Assembly: GCA_001689485.1 (NCBI GenBank)
Contig: LUJQ01000014.1
Location: 1 to 64,000, forward strand
Direction: 5' to 3'
DNA length: 64,000 bases
Source: Bacteroidales bacterium M6
GTDB lineage: Bacteria; Bacteroidota; Bacteroidia; Bacteroidales; Muribaculaceae
The notes below the pieces were generated by a model, which saw only the letters and a list, made by a program, of their open reading frames with translations, ran no database searches and was not told where the DNA came from. Shown piece by piece: positions 44,560 to 55,900 of this stretch (the stretch's first letter is position 1; every line of letters begins with the position of its first letter). Position numbers and translations under genes: made by a program.

Positions 44560-46404
44560 TCATTCAACCGTAACCGATTTCGCAAGGTTGCGTGGCATAT
44601 CGACATCGCACCCTTTCTTTATCGCTATGTGGTATGCCAGCAACTGCAGGGGGATGGATACCACAACCGGTGATATTATTTCGGGGACACACGGAATCTC
44701 AAGGATATGGTCGGCAATCTCGGCAATAGTGTCGTCCCCCTTCGTCACAATGGCTATAACCGACCCGCCACGTGCTTTTACCTGGCGTATGTTGGAAATG
44801 ATTTTCTCATGCATCCCGTCATCAGGCGCAATCACAACCGTGGGCAGTTCGTGGTCGATAAGGGCTATCGGGCCATGTTTCATTTCTGCCGCCGGATACC
44901 CCTCGGCATGTATATAGCTTATTTCCTTGAGTTTCAATGCTCCCTCAAGCGCACTCGGATAATTGTAACCGCGACCGAGGTAAAGGAAATTGTGAACATA
45001 GGTGTATATGCCCGAAAGCTTTTCGATAGAGCTGTTGAGCTTCAGAGCCTGCCCGATAAGCGCAGGGAGATTGCGCAATGCATCGGTCACAGTGGCTTTT
45101 GTAGCAGCATCGACAGTCCCTTTCAACGTCCCTATCGCCATGGCCAGCATAGTAAGCACAGTTACCTGCCCGGTAAACGCCTTGGTTGATGCCACTCCGA
45201 TTTCAGGCCCTACATGTATATAAGTCCCGGAATCGGTGGCACGCGCTATCGATGAGCCGACCACATTGCACACACCATAGACAAACGCGCCGCATTCCCT
45301 GGCCATGCGTATTGCGGCGAGGGTGTCGGCCGTTTCCCCTGACTGGGAAATGGCAATCACTATATCGTCAGTCGAAATTACCGGGTTGCTGTAACGGAAC
45401 TCGCTGGCATACTCCACTTCCACAGGTATGCGGGCCATTTCCTGGATAAGTCGTTTGCCGATAAGGCCGGCATGCCATGATGTGCCGCATGCAACGATGA
45501 TTATGCGGCGTGCATTAAGGAATTTGTCCTTATGCTCGAGCACACCTGAGAGGGTGACTTCCGAACCGCTGCTTCCTATGCGTCCACGGATACAGTCGTG
45601 AATCGTGCGTGGCTGCTCGAAAATCTCCTTTAACATAAAGTGGGGATAGCCCCCTTTCTCAAGCTGTGATACCGACATGCGCAGGGTCTTGATGTCGATT
45701 TCACCCGGCTTGTTGTCGGTAGTGATAATCTGCAAAGGTTCTCCCTGACGGATTATCGCGATTTCGTCATCATTCAGATAAACCACCTTATCCGTAAATT
45801 CTATGATAGGTGTCGCATCCGAGGCAAGGAATGTCTCACCCTCACCTATCCCGATTACGAGCGGGGAACTCTTGCGGGCCCCTATCACGGTGTCGGGTGT
45901 TTCCGTGTCGATAACCGCTATGGCATATGCACCTACCACTTCCTTAAGTGCCTCGCGGACGGCATCGGCAAGCGTGCATCCGTTTGTTTCCTTTACATAC
46001 TCGATAAGCTGCACCAGCACCTCGGTATCAGTCTCACTCCGGAAAGTGCACCCATGCATTTCAAGAGCTTCCTTCAGCACATTATAATTTTCTATAGTGC
46101 CGTTATGTACAAGGGCGATTTTACCACTTCTGCTGTAATGAGGGTGGGCATTAACATCGTTAGGCTCCCCGTGGGTTGCCCACCGGGTATGCGCTATCCC
46201 TATATTGCCCGACACATCTTTCGATTCACAGAATCGTTCCAAATCATCTACCTTGCCACGGGTTTTATAAACATTAAGTCCGCCAGCGGACTGAAGCAAC
46301 GCCACCCCGGCACTGTCATACCCTCTGTATTCCAGCCGGTGCAAACCCTTAATCAAAATCCCGTAAGCGGGACGATGGCCTATATAACCTACTATTCCAC
46401 ACAT
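44560..46404 (-). CDS. glmS: Glutamine-fructose-6-phosphate aminotransferase (isomerizing)
   Basis: 614 residues from ATG 46404, set by the catalytic Cys2 in MCGIVGYIG, which must be N-terminal after Met removal. The frame runs open 131 codons further upstream but that part is not coding. Makes glucosamine-6-phosphate for cell-wall and LPS precursors. Glutaminase domain: HRLEYRGYDSAG, HTRWATHGEPN, ALVHNGTIENY. Two SIS domains: ACGTSWHAG, ISQSGETADTL, and C-terminal PRNLAKSVTVE. Leader is about 135 nt from the predicted start. Confidence 0.97.
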   Translation of the reverse strand: MCGIVGYIGHRPAYGILIKGLHRLEYRGYDSAGVALLQSAGGLNVYKTRGKVDDLERFCESKDVSGNIGIAHTRWATHGEPNDVNAHPHYSRSGKIALVHNGTIENYNVLKEALEMHGCTFRSETDTEVLVQLIEYVKETNGCTLADAVREALKEVVGAYAIAVIDTETPDTVIGARKSSPLVIGIGEGETFLASDATPIIEFTDKVVYLNDDEIAIIRQGEPLQIITTDNKPGEIDIKTLRMSVSQLEKGGYPHFMLKEIFEQPRTIHDCIRGRIGSSGSEVTLSGVLEHKDKFLNARRIIIVACGTSWHAGLIGKRLIQEMARIPVEVEYASEFRYSNPVISTDDIVIAISQSGETADTLAAIRMARECGAFVYGVCNVVGSSIARATDSGTYIHVGPEIGVASTKAFTGQVTVLTMLAMAIGTLKGTVDAATKATVTDALRNLPALIGQALKLNSSIEKLSGIYTYVHNFLYLGRGYNYPSALEGALKLKEISYIHAEGYPAAEMKHGPIALIDHELPTVVIAPDDGMHEKIISNIRQVKARGGSVIAIVTKGDDTIAEIADHILEIPCVPEIISPVVVSIPLQLLAYHIAIKKGCDVDMPRNLAKSVTVE

Positions 46405-46545
46405 AAAATAATTATTATTGGTCTCTGCTTTGTTGTAATCCCTACTGTTTAAAATCCATTTTGCCCTTAGAGGGGCGGAACGTGTGCTTATTGCCTTTTC
46501 AAAGCCTGGCAGACCCCTCCATGAACCATTCCTAAATGAAAGGCG

Positions 46546-46575
46546 CAAAGTTACAAAAAATGATAATACCTGCAA
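46546..46575 (-). promoter_or_regulatory. Promoter of glmS
   Basis: Minus strand TTG (46575-46573), 19-bp spacer, TAACTTTG (46553-46546). Confidence 0.65.
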
Positions 46576-46615
46576 TATTTTTTTCAAGTGCATATCAGGG
46601 AGGCCGCAACCCGGG

Positions 46616-46646
46616 TTGCACGTGTCACGACTTATGAGTAACTTTG
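46616..46646 (+). promoter_or_regulatory. Promoter of the tsaC-like gene
   Basis: TTG (46616-46618), 20-bp spacer, TAACTTTG (46639-46646), the same -7 octamer as the divergent glmS promoter. Predicted start near 46652, about 55 bases before the GTG. Confidence 0.65.
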
Positions 46647-46706
46647 CGATAGAAAGGGGCGACTTACCGCCATCTGCAATCCAACCAGGCTTAACAAGCA
46701 ATACCC

Positions 46707-47336
46707 GTGAACGATACCAACCAAGACGCATCACAACGCGACAACGGCCAACGGCAGGCACCGGCGGCCGACTTCCGTCAAGACCTGTCACAGGCACTCG
46801 ATACCCTTCGCAAAGGGGGCATAATATTATACCCTACCGATACGGTGTGGGGCATCGGGTGTGATGCCACCAACCCCGAGGCGGTAAAACGCATCTACGG
46901 GTTAAAACAGAGAGCCGACAGCAAGGCAATGATTGTGATGGCCGACTCACCGGCAATGGCAGAACGCTATGTCGACGAGATGCCCGACGTGGCATTACAG
47001 CTTATGGAAGTCGCAGTAAAACCAACCACCATAATCTATGACCGGGGAATCGGCCTTGCACCAAACCTTCTTGCCCCTGACGGAAGCGTAGGCATAAGGG
47101 TCACATCCGAACCGTTTTCAGCAATGCTGTGCCGCAGGTTGCGCAGGCCGTTGGTCTCCACATCGGCCAACATCAGCGGCGGCAGCACACCACGGTTCTT
47201 CAACGAGATTCCCGATGAGATTGTCAGCGGCGTGGACTATGTTGTAAACTACCGCCGCGACGACAACACCCCACACACCCCGTCGAGCATAATAAAACTC
47301 TCGAATTCAGGCGAGGTGAAAATCATAAGGAAATGA
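46707..47336 (+). CDS. L-threonylcarbamoyladenylate synthase (YrdC/Sua5 domain)
   Basis: 209 residues starting at GTG 46707; no in-frame ATG precedes the conserved domain. Makes threonylcarbamoyl-AMP from threonine, bicarbonate and ATP for the t6A37 modification of ANN-decoding tRNAs. Motifs: GGIILYPTDTVWGIGCDA, YGLKQRADSKAM (KxR), 'VGIRVTSEPF', VSTSANISGG. The short form without a Sua5 C-terminal domain. The ClC gene begins 58 bases after its stop. Confidence 0.93.
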   Translation: MNDTNQDASQRDNGQRQAPAADFRQDLSQALDTLRKGGIILYPTDTVWGIGCDATNPEAVKRIYGLKQRADSKAMIVMADSPAMAERYVDEMPDVALQLMEVAVKPTTIIYDRGIGLAPNLLAPDGSVGIRVTSEPFSAMLCRRLRRPLVSTSANISGGSTPRFFNEIPDEIVSGVDYVVNYRRDDNTPHTPSSIIKLSNSGEVKIIRK

Positions 47337-47394
47337 TGATGCCATCTCGGCTTCACTGAACAAACTAATCAATCACATTATCCCGGTTTAAATA

Positions 47395-49209
47395 ATGCGC
47401 GAACCGTTTTTACCGCCCGTAATCTATCATAGGGTACATACCTTCTGGCTGAGGTTACTCCGCTGGCGCGAACGACACATCAAAGAGAAAAGCTTCGTCA
47501 TACTGCTGTCATTGGTCGTGGGCGTTCTCGCAGGACTGGCCGCCATGGTGCTGAAATGGATGATTCACCTGATTTCCGGCACCCTGACCGCCGACCTTAA
47601 TGTATCTGAAGGAAACTACCTATATATCCTCTACCCGGTTATCGGCATCCTGCTTGCATGCTGGTATGTCCGTTACGTGGTACGCGACAACATTTCGCAT
47701 GGCGTGACACGCGTGCTCTATTCAATTTCACAGAACAAGAGCCGGTTAAAGCCACACAACATGTACACCTCCATCGTGGCCTCATCCATCACAATCGGGT
47801 TCGGAGGCTCGGTAGGGGCGGAAGGCCCTATCGTCTACACCGGGGCCGCCATAGGCTCCAACCTGGGGCAGGCATTCCGCCTGTCGCCACGCGTGCTTAT
47901 GATACTTGTGGGATGCGGTGCCGCGGCAGGTATAGCCGGCATTTTCAAGGCACCTATAGCCGGGATGCTTTTCACGCTCGAGGTGCTTATGCTCGACCTC
48001 ACCACGGTCACCGTAATGCCGTTGCTCATAGCATCGATTTCGGCTGCATCGATTGCCTACATATTCACCGGTTATGAATTCGAGTTCTTTTTCGTTCAAA
48101 GCGAGCCGTTCATAACCGAGCGCATCCCGTTCTTCATAGGGCTTGGGGTTATCTGCGGTTTCGTATCGCTCTATTTCACACGGATAATGTTCATGATGGA
48201 AACCTTCTTCAAGAAACATCTCGGTGTGCAATGGAAGAAAACCGTTGTAGGCGGTGCCATACTGGCATCACTGGTGTTCCTCTTCCCCCCGCTTTACGGA
48301 GAGGGATACGGAGCTATCAATTCCCTCCTTAACGGCGACCCCTCATCAATCGTCGACGGCTCGATTTTTTATGGCGACCGCGACGATGTGGCATTCATAA
48401 TCCTCTATATCGGGTTCATAATCCTTATGAAAGCGTTCGCCACTTCGGCAACAAACGGCGCAGGCGGAGTGGGAGGCACATTCGCCCCCTCGCTTTACGT
48501 AGGGTGCATGACAGGGTTCTTCTTTGCCTACCTCATCAACAATCTCGGCTTCGGCATGGATCTTTCGGTAAAGAATTTCGCACTTATGGGAATGGCCGGG
48601 GTGATGTCGGGAGTGATGCATGCGCCCCTTATGGGTATCTTCCTTACGGCTGAAATGACCGGGGGCTACGAACTGTTCCTGCCGTTGCTCATCGTATCGG
48701 CGATTTCATATGGGACAATCAAGATTTTCGAGCCTTACTCCATTTACACCATGCGTCTTGCCCGTCGTGGCGAACTGCTGACCCACCACAAAGATAAAGC
48801 GGTGCTGACACTGTTGAAAATGAATTCCGTGGTAGAAACCGATTTCCTCACTGTGAAGCCCGACATGAACCTCAAACAGATGGTCGACACCATCTCACGT
48901 TCCAACCGCAACCTTTTCCCGGTTGTAGACGACGAAGAACGCCTCATCGGGGTCGTGCTGTTGGACGACATACGAAACATCATGTTCCGTCCCGACCTGT
49001 ACAGGCGCATGCACGTGAGCCGTTTCATGGCCATGCCACCCGCCAAACTCCAAATAGGCGATTCGATGGACCACGTGATGAAGACTTTTGATGACACAGG
49101 TGCCTGGAACCTGCCGGTAGTCGATGGTGAACAATATGTAGGATTCGTATCGAAATCAAAGATATTCAACTCCTACCGCAGGGTGTTGCGTCACTATTCG
49201 GAAGATTGA
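47395..49209 (+). CDS. ClC-family chloride channel/transporter with CBS domains
   Basis: 604 residues. ClC selectivity-filter motifs: GSVGAEGPIVYTG with external Glu143, GGVGGTFAPSLYVG (GxFxP), and 'GIFKAPIAGMLFTLEV' in helix region H/I. About ten or more membrane helices to about residue 450, then a pair of cytosolic CBS domains (about 470-600; FLTVKPDMNLKQMVD, NLFPVVDDEERLIGVV, WNLPVVDGEQYVG). Keeping the gating Glu fits either an H+-coupled antiporter or a channel; anion is not decided. Between the tsaC-like gene and ruvA. Confidence 0.94.
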   Translation: MREPFLPPVIYHRVHTFWLRLLRWRERHIKEKSFVILLSLVVGVLAGLAAMVLKWMIHLISGTLTADLNVSEGNYLYILYPVIGILLACWYVRYVVRDNISHGVTRVLYSISQNKSRLKPHNMYTSIVASSITIGFGGSVGAEGPIVYTGAAIGSNLGQAFRLSPRVLMILVGCGAAAGIAGIFKAPIAGMLFTLEVLMLDLTTVTVMPLLIASISAASIAYIFTGYEFEFFFVQSEPFITERIPFFIGLGVICGFVSLYFTRIMFMMETFFKKHLGVQWKKTVVGGAILASLVFLFPPLYGEGYGAINSLLNGDPSSIVDGSIFYGDRDDVAFIILYIGFIILMKAFATSATNGAGGVGGTFAPSLYVGCMTGFFFAYLINNLGFGMDLSVKNFALMGMAGVMSGVMHAPLMGIFLTAEMTGGYELFLPLLIVSAISYGTIKIFEPYSIYTMRLARRGELLTHHKDKAVLTLLKMNSVVETDFLTVKPDMNLKQMVDTISRSNRNLFPVVDDEERLIGVVLLDDIRNIMFRPDLYRRMHVSRFMAMPPAKLQIGDSMDHVMKTFDDTGAWNLPVVDGEQYVGFVSKSKIFNSYRRVLRHYSED

Positions 49210-49308
49210 AAACAAAGCTCACATCCCCACCACCGTGACAGCGGCAAGTTGTGGAGTAAAAATAACACTATCCAGGCAATACCATAGCCCCCTATCGCAC
49301 TCAGACTC

Positions 49309-49890
49309 ATGATTGAATATATATCAGGCAAAATAGCAGAACTCACACCCACCTATGCCGTAATCGACAATCACGGAATAGGATACGAACTGAACATCTC
49401 ACTGACAACCTACTCCGAGCTCGAAAACAAAAGCGAAATAAAACTTCTTGCTCACGAAGTAATCCGCGAGGACGCACATATCATTTTCGGATTTGCCACC
49501 AAAAACGAGCGTGAACTCTTCCGGCTGCTTATCGGCGTGAGCGGGGTCGGTGCAAACACAGCCAGGATGATACTTTCGTCAATCACCCCTCCCGAACTGG
49601 AACAGGTGATAACCTCAGGCGACGACAAACGTCTGAAAGGTGTGAAAGGAGTGGGCGTCAAAACGGCGCAACGCATAATTGTTGACCTCAAAGATAAAAT
49701 AAAACCATCAGGCGACACGTTATTTATAGAGCAAACTTTATCGTCAGACGCTTTCGACGAAGCACTTGCGGCATTGCTCATGCTCGGCTTCCCGAAGCCT
49801 CAGAGCCAAAAGGTTCTGACGCGCCTGTTCAAGGAAGAACCCGCATTAAGGGTGGAGCAGGCAATCAAGAAAGCGCTGACAATGCTTTAA
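49309..49890 (+). CDS. ruvA: Holliday junction branch migration protein RuvA
   Basis: 193 residues, normal length. Tetramer that binds four-way junctions and recruits RuvB. N-terminal OB-fold MIEYISGKIAEL ... NHGIGYELNI, helix-hairpin-helix motifs LLIGVSGVGANTA and LKGVKGVGVKTAQRII, and the C-terminal RuvB-binding three-helix domain (about 147-193). Directly precedes sprA by 54 bases, a pairing I recall from many Bacteroidetes genomes. Confidence 0.96.
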   Translation: MIEYISGKIAELTPTYAVIDNHGIGYELNISLTTYSELENKSEIKLLAHEVIREDAHIIFGFATKNERELFRLLIGVSGVGANTARMILSSITPPELEQVITSGDDKRLKGVKGVGVKTAQRIIVDLKDKIKPSGDTLFIEQTLSSDAFDEALAALLMLGFPKPQSQKVLTRLFKEEPALRVEQAIKKALTML

Positions 49891-49944
49891 TGTTGGAGCG
49901 CCCCCCGGGATGATTCCGGAGGAAGGCGCATCCGGTCAATTGTA

Positions 49945-52900
49945 ATGCGCAAAGATAGCCTACGCCATAAACCGGTCATTTCCCGCATAGTAACGCTGTC
50001 AGGGGCAGTTTTGCTCTTGGTAGCGTCGTCGGTTTTGGCCTATGCGCAAATCAGCTCACAAAGCAGTTCGTCACTCTCCTCCCCGAAACTTACCCCACCC
50101 CCGTTCTATCCGGTGGTGCCACCGGCCAATCCTGCCGATTCGGTAATGATGCCGTTCCCGGTGCAGCAAACAGTGCCTGCGAATTACGAGAACCTCATGG
50201 AAGACCAATTCGCGGCCGACCTGGCGACCCCCTCGAACATAAAAACCGTTGCCGAATTCGACCCTGAAACAGGCTATTACGTAATCCGCACAAAACTAGG
50301 CGACACCGACATTGCCACCCCGTTCCTGCTCTCGGAAAAACAATATGACAACTGGCAGCTACGCCGGTCATTGCAGGAGTATTACCAGCAGAAGAACCAG
50401 GAACTTTCCGAAAACAAACAGAAAGAACCGTTCAACATCTTCGATATGAACTTCGCCTACGGCCCGCTCGAAAAAATTTTCGGCCCTGGCGGAGTGTCAC
50501 TCAAAACGCAAGGTTCCGTGCAATTGCGCATGGGGATTAAATCGAACAAGACCGACAACCCATCGCTGGCGCTGAATTCACGAAGAAAAACATACTTCGA
50601 CTTCGAACAGAAAATCCAGGCCACAATCGCCGCATCCGTAGGCGACCGCCTGAATTTCAACATGACCTACAACACCGACGCCACCTTTGACTTCGACTCG
50701 AAAAACATAAAACTCGCTTATGAAGGGAAGGAGGATGACATTGTGAAGAGCATCGAGGCCGGTAATGTCTCCATGACCACAGGGTCTTCGCTCATACGCG
50801 GGTCAACGGCGCTTTTCGGTGTCAAGACAAAGCTCCAATTCGGCAAACTCACTGCAACAGCCCTTGTGTCGCAGCAGAATTCCGAATCGAAAACCGTAAA
50901 CACAAAAGGCGGCTCGCAGACAACCGACTTCTCTGTCAATGCCGACCAATACGACCAGAACCGCCACTTCTTCCTGTCGCAATATTTCTACGAAAATTAC
51001 GACAAATTCGCGGCACGCCTGCCCTTAGTATCGTCAGGCATCAACATCACACGCGTGGAAGTGTGGGTAACCAACAAGAGCGGACGCTATGACCAGGCAC
51101 GCAACGTCGTGGCATTCACCGACCTGGGCGAGTCGACCAGGCTCGCCAACAACTATTGGGTTCCCGACATGTCAGCCCCCGTGCCGTCAAACAGCTCCAA
51201 CAACCTGTTGCAGACCATAAAGACCGAATATCCCGATGCCCGTAACATCAACGCGGTGACACAGGCACTCGCGCCTTTAGGAGCCTACGGCATAGAGGGC
51301 GGACGCGATTATGAGAAAATAGAAAGCGCACGCCTGCTCAACGCCTCCGAATACACTCTCAACGCCACATTAGGCTACATCTCCATCAAAAGCCAGCTTA
51401 ACGCCGACGAAGTGCTCGGTGTGGCTTTCCAATACACCTACAACGGACAGGTCTACCAGGTCGGCGAGTTTTCAAGCGACATCACCACGACTTCACAATC
51501 AATCTATGTGAAGATGCTTAAAAGCACCACGACCGACCCCAAGATGCCGATGTGGAGGCTGATGATGAAAAACGTCTACTCACTCGGGGCCTACCAGGTG
51601 CAGAAGCAAAACTTCAAACTTAATATCAAATACCTCAGCGACACCACGGGTACACAAATCAACTATCTACCGGTACCCGGGATGAACAACATATCATTGT
51701 TGCAGGTGATGAACCTCGACCGTATCGACTCCAACCAGCAGTCGAACCCCGACGGATTCTTCGATTTTATCGAAGGCTACACCATCATCCCCTCAACCGG
51801 CAAGGTGATTTTCCCTGTGGCGGAACCTTTCGGCGCATGGCTGGAAAAAAAGATAGGCAACCCGGCAATAGCCGAAAAATATGTATATAAGGAACTCTAT
51901 GACTCCACCCTGGTCGTGGCCCGTCAGTTCTCCGACAAAAACAAATTCATCCTTGCCGGTTCCTACCAGGCATCGTCAGGCTCCCAGATACGCCTTAATG
52001 CAATGAATGTGCCACGCGGGTCGGTAGTGGTGATGGCCGGGGGGGTGCAACTCGTTGAAAACTCCGACTATACCGTCGATTATTCCATGGGTATAGTAAC
52101 CATCACCAACCAAAGCATCATCGACTCAGGGCAGAGCATAAGCGTTACGCTTGAAAACCAGTCGCTTTTCTCTATGCAGCGTAAAACACTCCTAGGGCTT
52201 GACCTGCAATATGCCATCAATAAAAACCTCAATATCGGGGCTACAATCATGCACTTTTCGGAAAAAGCCATTACCGAAAAGGTCAACATAGGCGACGAAG
52301 TTATAAATAATTCCATTTTCGGCTTCAACGTGGCATACAACACCAAGTTCATGTGGCTCACAAACCTGTTGAACAAAATTCCTACAGTCAATGCCACGGC
52401 ACCGTCCACGCTGAACCTCACAGCCGAATACGCGCAACTCGTTCCGCACAAACAAAAATCAGGCTCGTCGCAGGGAAGCTCATATGTCGACGATTTCGAA
52501 TCGTCGCAAACCGGCATCGACCTCCGTTCACCCTACTCATGGTTCCTTGCCTCTACGCCCTACGACAACGGCAAGACCCCGCTTTTCCCCGAAGCCGCCC
52601 TATCCAATAATGTCGACTACGGGAAAAACCGCGCTTTGCTCAACTGGTATTACATCGACCGCATGTTCACCGACCGCAACTCATCGCTTGCCCCCGGTTA
52701 CATCAAAAACGATTTCAAGCAGCAGTCGAATCCCTATGTACGCGAGGTAACATCGCAGGAAATCTTTCCCGGACGTGAACTCACCTACGGGGAATCCAAC
52801 ACAATACAGACCCTCAATCTCTCCTTCTATCCTACCGAACGCGGCCCATATAACCTTGACGCCACCGACATCGACGACAACGGCAACCTCCTCAACCCAG

Positions 52901-55900
52901 AAAAGCGATGGGGAGGTATCATGCGTAAAATGGAGAACACCAACTTCGAGCAATCGAACATAGAGTATGTGCAGTTCTGGATGCTCAACCCGTTTATGGA
53001 TCCCGACAATCCTAACTACGACGGAGGTGACCTCTACTTCAATTTCGGTGAAATATCGGAGGATATACTGAAAGACGGCTTGAAATCCTATGAAAACGGC
53101 ATCCCCTATGACGGTGATGACCGCTTCCTGGAAAACACCGTCTGGGGACGTGTTTCAAGCCAGGCTTCGCTCACATACTCGTTCGACAACAATTCAGGTT
53201 CGCGTGCAGTGCAGGATATAGGTCTCGACGGACTTCCGAATGCCGACGAATTCACATTCTCTTCCTATAGCGAATACCTCGACAAACTCCGGGCCAAACT
53301 GCCTGCCGCCACCATCGAAAGGATGCAGAACGACATATTCTCGCCGTTCAACGACCCGGCCGGCGACAACTACCACTTCTTCCGAGGATATGACTACGAC
53401 GATATGCGCCTGTCGATTCTCGAACGTTACAAACGCTACAACGGCGTTGAAGGGAACTCTCTCTCGCCCGATGAAGCTGCCGACCCGCTCTATCAAAGTT
53501 CGCGAAGCGTGCCCGACGTGGAGGATATCAACCAGGACAACACGCTTAACGAATACGAACGTTATTTCCAATACCGGGTCTCAATCCGTCCCGAAGACCT
53601 CGTTGTAGGCAAAAACTTCATCACGGACAAGCAGACCTCGGTTGTGCTTACCCGCGACGGCAACGAACAGGAAGCCGAATGGTACCAGTTCAAGATTCCT
53701 CTGAGCGCCTACGAAAAAATCGTAGGTTCGATCAGCGACTTCTCCACCATACGTTTTGCCCGCATATTCATGACCGGGTTCAAGCAGGTTACCCATCTCC
53801 GTTTCGCCACACTCGAACTAGTGCGCGGCGAATGGCGCACCTATGATTTCAACCTGAACTCAAGGGGTGACATCCCCGCCGAAGGGGAACTCGACGTGTC
53901 AGTTGTCAACATCGAAGAGAATGCCGACCGCGAACCCGTGAACTATGTGCTGCCTCCAGGGGTGACACGTATTGTGGATCCCGGACAGTCGCAGATAACA
54001 CAGCTCAACGAGCAGTCGCTGTCGATGAAGGTAACCGGCCTTCAGGCAGGCGACGGGCGCGGCGTATATCGCGACACGCAACAAGACCTCCGCAACTATA
54101 AACGCCTGCAGATGTGGGTTCATGCCGAAAGCCTTATCGACGATGTGACCAACCTGCGAAGCGGCGAGCTTTCCATGTTCATACGCATGGGAACCGACGT
54201 GAAGAGCAACTTCTATGAATATGAGGTGCCCCTCACACTTACCCCTCACGGACGCTACAACAACTGGACTGAAAGCGACCGCGCACGCGTATGGCCGTTG
54301 GAAAACTTCATGGACATAAAGCTCCAAAACCTTATCGACCTCAAAAAAGAACGCAACAAGGCAAAAGCACAGGAAGGTAGCAATGTAGGCTACGCCACGC
54401 TTTTCACCGGCCGCGATCCCGACAACGAACGCAACCGCATGGCTGTGATGGGCAATCCGTCGTTGAGCGACATCCGTGTAATCCTGGTGGGTGTACGCAA
54501 CAACTCAAACAGCACCAAGGACGGTATCGTATGGGTAAACGAGCTGAAGGTAACCGATTTCGACGAGGAAGGCGGCTGGGCGGCCAAAGCAAACGTGAAC
54601 CTGGGGCTTTCGGATATAGCCACCTTCAATTTCGGAACGCACATCGAAACCGCAGGTTTCGGCAATGTGGACCAGGGTCTGAACTCACGGCGTATGGACG
54701 ATTATGAGCAATATAATTTCGCCCTTCAGGCCGACCTCGGACGCTTCCTGCCCGAAAAAGTGAAACTGCGTGCACCGGTTTATTACTCATTGTCGAAAGA
54801 AAAAATAACCCCGAAGTATAACCCCCTCGACCAGGACGTCCTGCTAAAAGACGCCCTCGACGATGCCGCCGACAAGCATGAACGCGACTCCATATCGGCA
54901 TATGCCATCGAACGCAACACGGTTGAAAGCTTTTCCATATCAGGGCTTAAGTTCGACATAACCAGTGCGAAACCGATGCCGTGGGACCCCTCTAACTTCA
55001 CATTCAATTTCTCGTTCAACAAGCAGTCGAAAACCAACCCGACCACCGAATACGAGTACACCAACGACTACCGAGGCTCGTTTGCCTACAGCTATTCCCC
55101 GATGATAAAGGGACTGCGCCCGTTCGGGTGGATGACCTCGAAAAACAAAAACCTGAAATTCTTCAAGGAATGGGAAATCAACTATCTCCCCAACAGCATC
55201 TCATTCCTTACCAACATGTCGCGCTACTATTACGAGCAGCAAACCCGCTCGGAAACCGACGTAATGTTCCAGCTGCCGGTATCTGTCAGCAAGAACTTCC
55301 TGTGGGACCGGCAATTGCAAATGACATGGAACCTCACAAAGTCAATCAACCTGTCGTTCACCTCCAACACTTCGGCAAGGATTGAGGAAACCGTGGGCGC
55401 GGTCAACCGGAAATTGTTCCCCGACAAATACAAAGAATGGAAAGACACCGTGTGGCAGTCGATTCTGTCGCTCGGAACCCCGTGGGCCTACAACCAGTCG
55501 TTTGTGGCCAGCTACCGCGCACCGTTCAACCGCATACCCGTGCTCGACTTCATTTCGGGTTCGGCATCCTACAATTCCACCTACCGGTGGGATCGCGGCG
55601 CGGAAATCGACGGAGTGTCACTCGGAAACACAATCGCCAACCAGTCATCGCTAAGTCTTGACGGACGCATAAACTTTGAAAGCCTTTACAACAAAATCCC
55701 GTTTGTAAAGGATGTGAACAAACGCTTTGCCAACACCCGCAAAATAACGCAGGAAAAGAAACCGAAAAAATTCGAACGCACCTATAAGCTGAAGCCCGAC
55801 ACCACCTTCGTCATAAAGCATAACCTGCGCAACAAGAAAGTGAAAATCACAGCCGCCCTCCCCGACGGGAAGCCGTTTGTGTTCAAACACCGTGTAATCG

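Larger units (their letters stand above)
46405..46706. other. Divergent promoter region of glmS and the tsaC-like gene
   Basis: 302 bases holding two back-to-back consensus promoters (46546-46575 minus, 46616-46646 plus) and the glmS leader. The leader can form a long-range stem GCCTTTTC (46493-46500) / GAAAGGC (46538-46544) and a small GCCC/GGGC hairpin (46463-46476). No other gene seen. Confidence 0.65.

Noticed and set aside
46405..46546. glmS ribozyme
   Set aside because: Known from Firmicutes; I cannot see its conserved core here, only a long leader with ordinary stems.
46405..46797. 131-codon extension of glmS
   Set aside because: The glutaminase nucleophile must be the N-terminal Cys after Met; the extension also crosses two promoters.
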